Origin: Deltaproteobacteria bacterium
GTDB taxonomy: Bacteria > Desulfobacterota > Desulfobacteria > Desulfobacterales > JAUVKB01
NCBI GenBank assembly: GCA_030596405.1
Contig: JAUVKB010000006.1
Coordinates: forward strand, 1 to 23,454
Reading direction: 5' to 3'
Length of the DNA stretch: 23,454 nucleotides
Under the pieces are notes generated by a model. It saw nothing but the letters and a program-made list of their open reading frames with translations. It did not search any database and was not told where the DNA came from. Made by a program: the position numbers and the translations under genes. Shown here one piece after another: positions 21,417-23,454 of the stretch (position 1 is its first letter; each line of letters begins with the position of its first letter).

Positions 21417-23454
21417 ATGACCGGCAAAAAAGAGATTACAGTTATAACAACCCACATTAACGCCGACTTTGACGCACTGGCTTCCATGCTTGCGGCACAG
21501 AAGTTATATCCCGGCGCCCTTGTTGTGTTCCCCGGTTCACAGGAAAAAAACCTGAGAAATTTTTTTGTAAAGTCGATGGTATATCTTTTTAATATTGCCG
21601 ACATAAAAAATATCGATTTTTCATGCATTAAAAGACTTGTTTTGGTGGATACAAGACAGCCCGGCCGGATAGGCAAATTTGCTCTCCTTCTTAAAAGATC
21701 TGATCTGGAGATACACATATTTGATCATCACCCGAAAATGGCAAACGATATCAAGGGAGATTATGAGGTTATACGGCAGGCAGGCTCAACCGTTACAATC
21801 CTTGCGGAAATTATTAAGGAGAAAAAGATTGATGTCTCCCCTGATGAAGCTACGATCATGTGCCTCGGCATATATGAAGACACCGGTTCTTTCACTTATG
21901 CATCAACCACTGAAGAAGATTTTGCGGCCGCCGCCTTTCTCCTTTCAAACGGGGCGGATCTGAATGTTGTATCCGGCATGCTTGCAAAAGAGATCAGCCC
22001 AAAACAGGTTGAGCTTTTAAACGATATGATTCATGCGTCGATCCGGCACAACATAAACGGCGTTGAAGTTGTCGTTACGAGCGTAACAAGCGACGCCTAT
22101 GTCCCCGAGTTTGCCTCCCTTGTTCACAAGATGGTTCAAATGGAAAACCTTGATGCAATTTTTGCCCTTGCGCGCATGGAGAATAAAATTTACGTGACCG
22201 CGCGAAGCAGAATACCTGAAGTCGACGCGGGAGCAATCATGGCCTCTCTGGGCGGAGGCGGACATCCTTGCGCGGCATCTGCGACCATCAGGGAAGAAAC
22301 ATTGCCTCAGATCGAGCAGCGGCTTGTAAATATACTCTATAAAAAAATCAGGCACAGGCGGCAGGCAAGACACCTGATGTCGTCTCCTCCGATCACGGTA
22401 GCGGGAAATATCTCCTGCAAAGAGGCAAACAGCCTGCTGACACGCTATAATGTCAACGCTCTTCTGGTCACGGAAAAGGTTGATGGGAAAGACCGGCTTG
22501 CCGGCTTTATATCCCGTCAGGTTGTTGAAAAAGCCCTTTATCACGAGCTGGACCATGTCCCTGTAATAGAATACACAACAACCGAAATGGCGACTGTCGG
22601 GCCCGATGCCGATCTTTTTGAAATACAAAGCAAAATAATCGAAAACAAGCAGCGCATTTTGCCCGTGGTCGAAAAGGATAAAATAGTCGGCGTTGTTACC
22701 CGCACGGATCTTTTAAACACCCTGGTCCGGCAGTCTCGAAGCGCCGCGGGGAATGCGCGTGATCCTTACAGGGAACCGGTTCACGCCAGGACACGGAATA
22801 TTATTAATTTAATGAAAGAGCGTCTTTCACAACGTATTTTCGATACCTTGAAGATCATAGGCAAAACAGCGGATGAAGCCGGTTGCAGCGCTTATGTCGT
22901 CGGCGGATTTGTGCGCGACATGTTTTTATACAGGGCCAATGAAGACATCGACATCGTTATCGAAGGAGACGGTATCGGGTTTGCAAGAAAATACGCAAAA
23001 ATTGCGGGCGCGCGTATTCACCCGTATGAAAAATTCGGCACGGCTGTTATTATATTCCCCGACGGTTTTAAAATCGACGTGGCCTCGGCAAGGATGGAAT
23101 ATTATAAATTCCCGGCGGCTCTCCCTACCGTTGAAATGAGTTCGATAAAACTCGATCTTTTCCGCAGGGATTTTACCGTCAACACGCTGGCGGTTCAGCT
23201 TAATTCCGATAAATTCGGCACGTTAATCGATTTTTTTTCAGCGCAAAAGGATATTAAGGAAAGGGTAATCCGGGTCCTGCATAATTTAAGTTTTGTTGAA
23301 GATCCCACGCGCATATTCCGCGCAATAAGGTTTGAGCAGCGCTTTGGTTTCTCCATCGGAAAATTTACTTCCGGCCTTATCGAAAACGCCGTAAAAATGG
23401 ATTTTTTCAAGCGTCTCAGCGGCCGCAGGGTATTTACCGAACTGCGTCTGATTC
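21417..23454 (+). CDS. DHH/DHHA1-CBS-CBS-tRNA nucleotidyltransferase (CCA/CC-adding or poly(A) polymerase family) fusion, cut by right edge
   Basis: The visible 679 residues hold four parts. First is a DHH phosphoesterase domain (HINADFD at 13-19, VDTR at 77-80, DHH at 103-105). Second is DHHA1 with GGGGHPCAA (280-288, first Gly at 279). Third are two CBS domains (about 318-378 and 382-440, ending GVVTRTDLL). Fourth is a class II nucleotidyltransferase head (about 470 onward) with GGFVRD (496-501), the metal-binding DID (510-512), RRDFTVN (583-589) and EDPTRIFRAIRF (628-639). This architecture is known in Aquifex and deltaproteobacteria, where some members are CC-adding enzymes working with a separate A-adding enzyme. 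The nucleotide-selecting motif lies beyond the window, so CC, A, CCA or poly(A) activity cannot be decided. The DHH part suggests an added nuclease or phosphodiesterase activity. The ATG at 21417 follows GGAGGG by 4 nt. Confidence 0.92.
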   Translation, partial: MTGKKEITVITTHINADFDALASMLAAQKLYPGALVVFPGSQEKNLRNFFVKSMVYLFNIADIKNIDFSCIKRLVLVDTRQPGRIGKFALLLKRSDLEIHIFDHHPKMANDIKGDYEVIRQAGSTVTILAEIIKEKKIDVSPDEATIMCLGIYEDTGSFTYASTTEEDFAAAAFLLSNGADLNVVSGMLAKEISPKQVELLNDMIHASIRHNINGVEVVVTSVTSDAYVPEFASLVHKMVQMENLDAIFALARMENKIYVTARSRIPEVDAGAIMASLGGGGHPCAASATIREETLPQIEQRLVNILYKKIRHRRQARHLMSSPPITVAGNISCKEANSLLTRYNVNALLVTEKVDGKDRLAGFISRQVVEKALYHELDHVPVIEYTTTEMATVGPDADLFEIQSKIIENKQRILPVVEKDKIVGVVTRTDLLNTLVRQSRSAAGNARDPYREPVHARTRNIINLMKERLSQRIFDTLKIIGKTADEAGCSAYVVGGFVRDMFLYRANEDIDIVIEGDGIGFARKYAKIAGARIHPYEKFGTAVIIFPDGFKIDVASARMEYYKFPAALPTVEMSSIKLDLFRRDFTVNTLAVQLNSDKFGTLIDFFSAQKDIKERVIRVLHNLSFVEDPTRIFRAIRFEQRFGFSIGKFTSGLIENAVKMDFFKRLSGRRVFTELRLI

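Noticed and set aside
22017..22628. Minus-strand open frame of 203 codons opposite the DHH-CBS fusion
   Set aside because: It is antisense to well-conserved DHHA1 and CBS coding sequence, and the translation shows no domain; a shadow frame.
1..23454. Genome-wide reassignment of TGA as a sense codon
   Set aside because: At least six intact genes here end in TGA with the next gene starting immediately, so TGA is a working stop.
1..23454. Mobile elements, CRISPR arrays, tRNA or rRNA genes
   Set aside because: I saw no transposase, repeat-spacer pattern, tRNA cloverleaf or rRNA sequence in the gaps, nearly all of which are under 135 bp.

Overview
The window looks like chromosomal DNA from a sulfate-reducer-type member of the Desulfobacterota (old Deltaproteobacteria), moderately AT-rich. 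The reasons are the gene order, the use of LpxI rather than LpxH, a BamA with an extra N-terminal domain, a pilC-pilS pair, and a DHH-CBS-nucleotidyltransferase fusion. No database search was possible, so this placement is inference from family knowledge. I see no CRISPR array, rRNA, tRNA, insertion sequence or prophage.

Layout. About 90% of the window is a co-directional block on the minus strand, read from high to low coordinates: pilC (interrupted) - pilS-like kinase - 128-bp gap - lysS - lolC/E - lolD - bamA - ompH/skp - lpxD - fabZ - lpxA - lpxI - Gfo/Idh oxidoreductase - lpxB - DUF374 (LpxJ-like) acyltransferase - msbA - lptF - lptG - waaA - lpxK (cut by the left edge). Spacings run from 4-8 nt overlaps to 61 bp, and no convincing terminator lies inside the lysS-to-lpxK part, so it could be one very long operon. 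To the right, after a 133-bp divergent intergenic region, a plus-strand gene for a DHH/DHHA1-CBS-CBS-tRNA nucleotidyltransferase fusion starts at 21417 and runs off the right edge.

How the genes work together. LpxA, LpxD, LpxI, LpxB, LpxK, WaaA and a DUF374 acyltransferase cover most of Kdo-lipid A synthesis. LpxC and the Kdo supply genes are not here. FabZ belongs to the fatty-acid cycle that makes the hydroxyacyl-ACP donors. MsbA flips the product across the inner membrane, and LptF/LptG form the membrane part of the LPS extractor. LolC/E-LolD release lipoproteins, Skp/OmpH chaperones outer-membrane proteins and BamA inserts them. The block is therefore an outer-membrane biogenesis supercluster, with lysS at its head.

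Most worth a second look. (1) pilC is full length and otherwise intact, but has one in-frame TGA at codon 85, where I recall relatives having Cys. It is either a nonsense mutation or error, or a recoded (possibly selenocysteine) codon. (2) A Gfo/Idh oxidoreductase sits between lpxI and lpxB, where GnnA is found in lipid A pathways using a 3-amino sugar, and the LpxA of the same operon has Ala in place of the Asp of E. coli D74. (3) BamA carries an added TolB-N/CsgG-like periplasmic domain before its POTRA repeats. (4) A degenerate short palindromic repeat appears to form the end of waaA and the ribosome binding site of lpxK.
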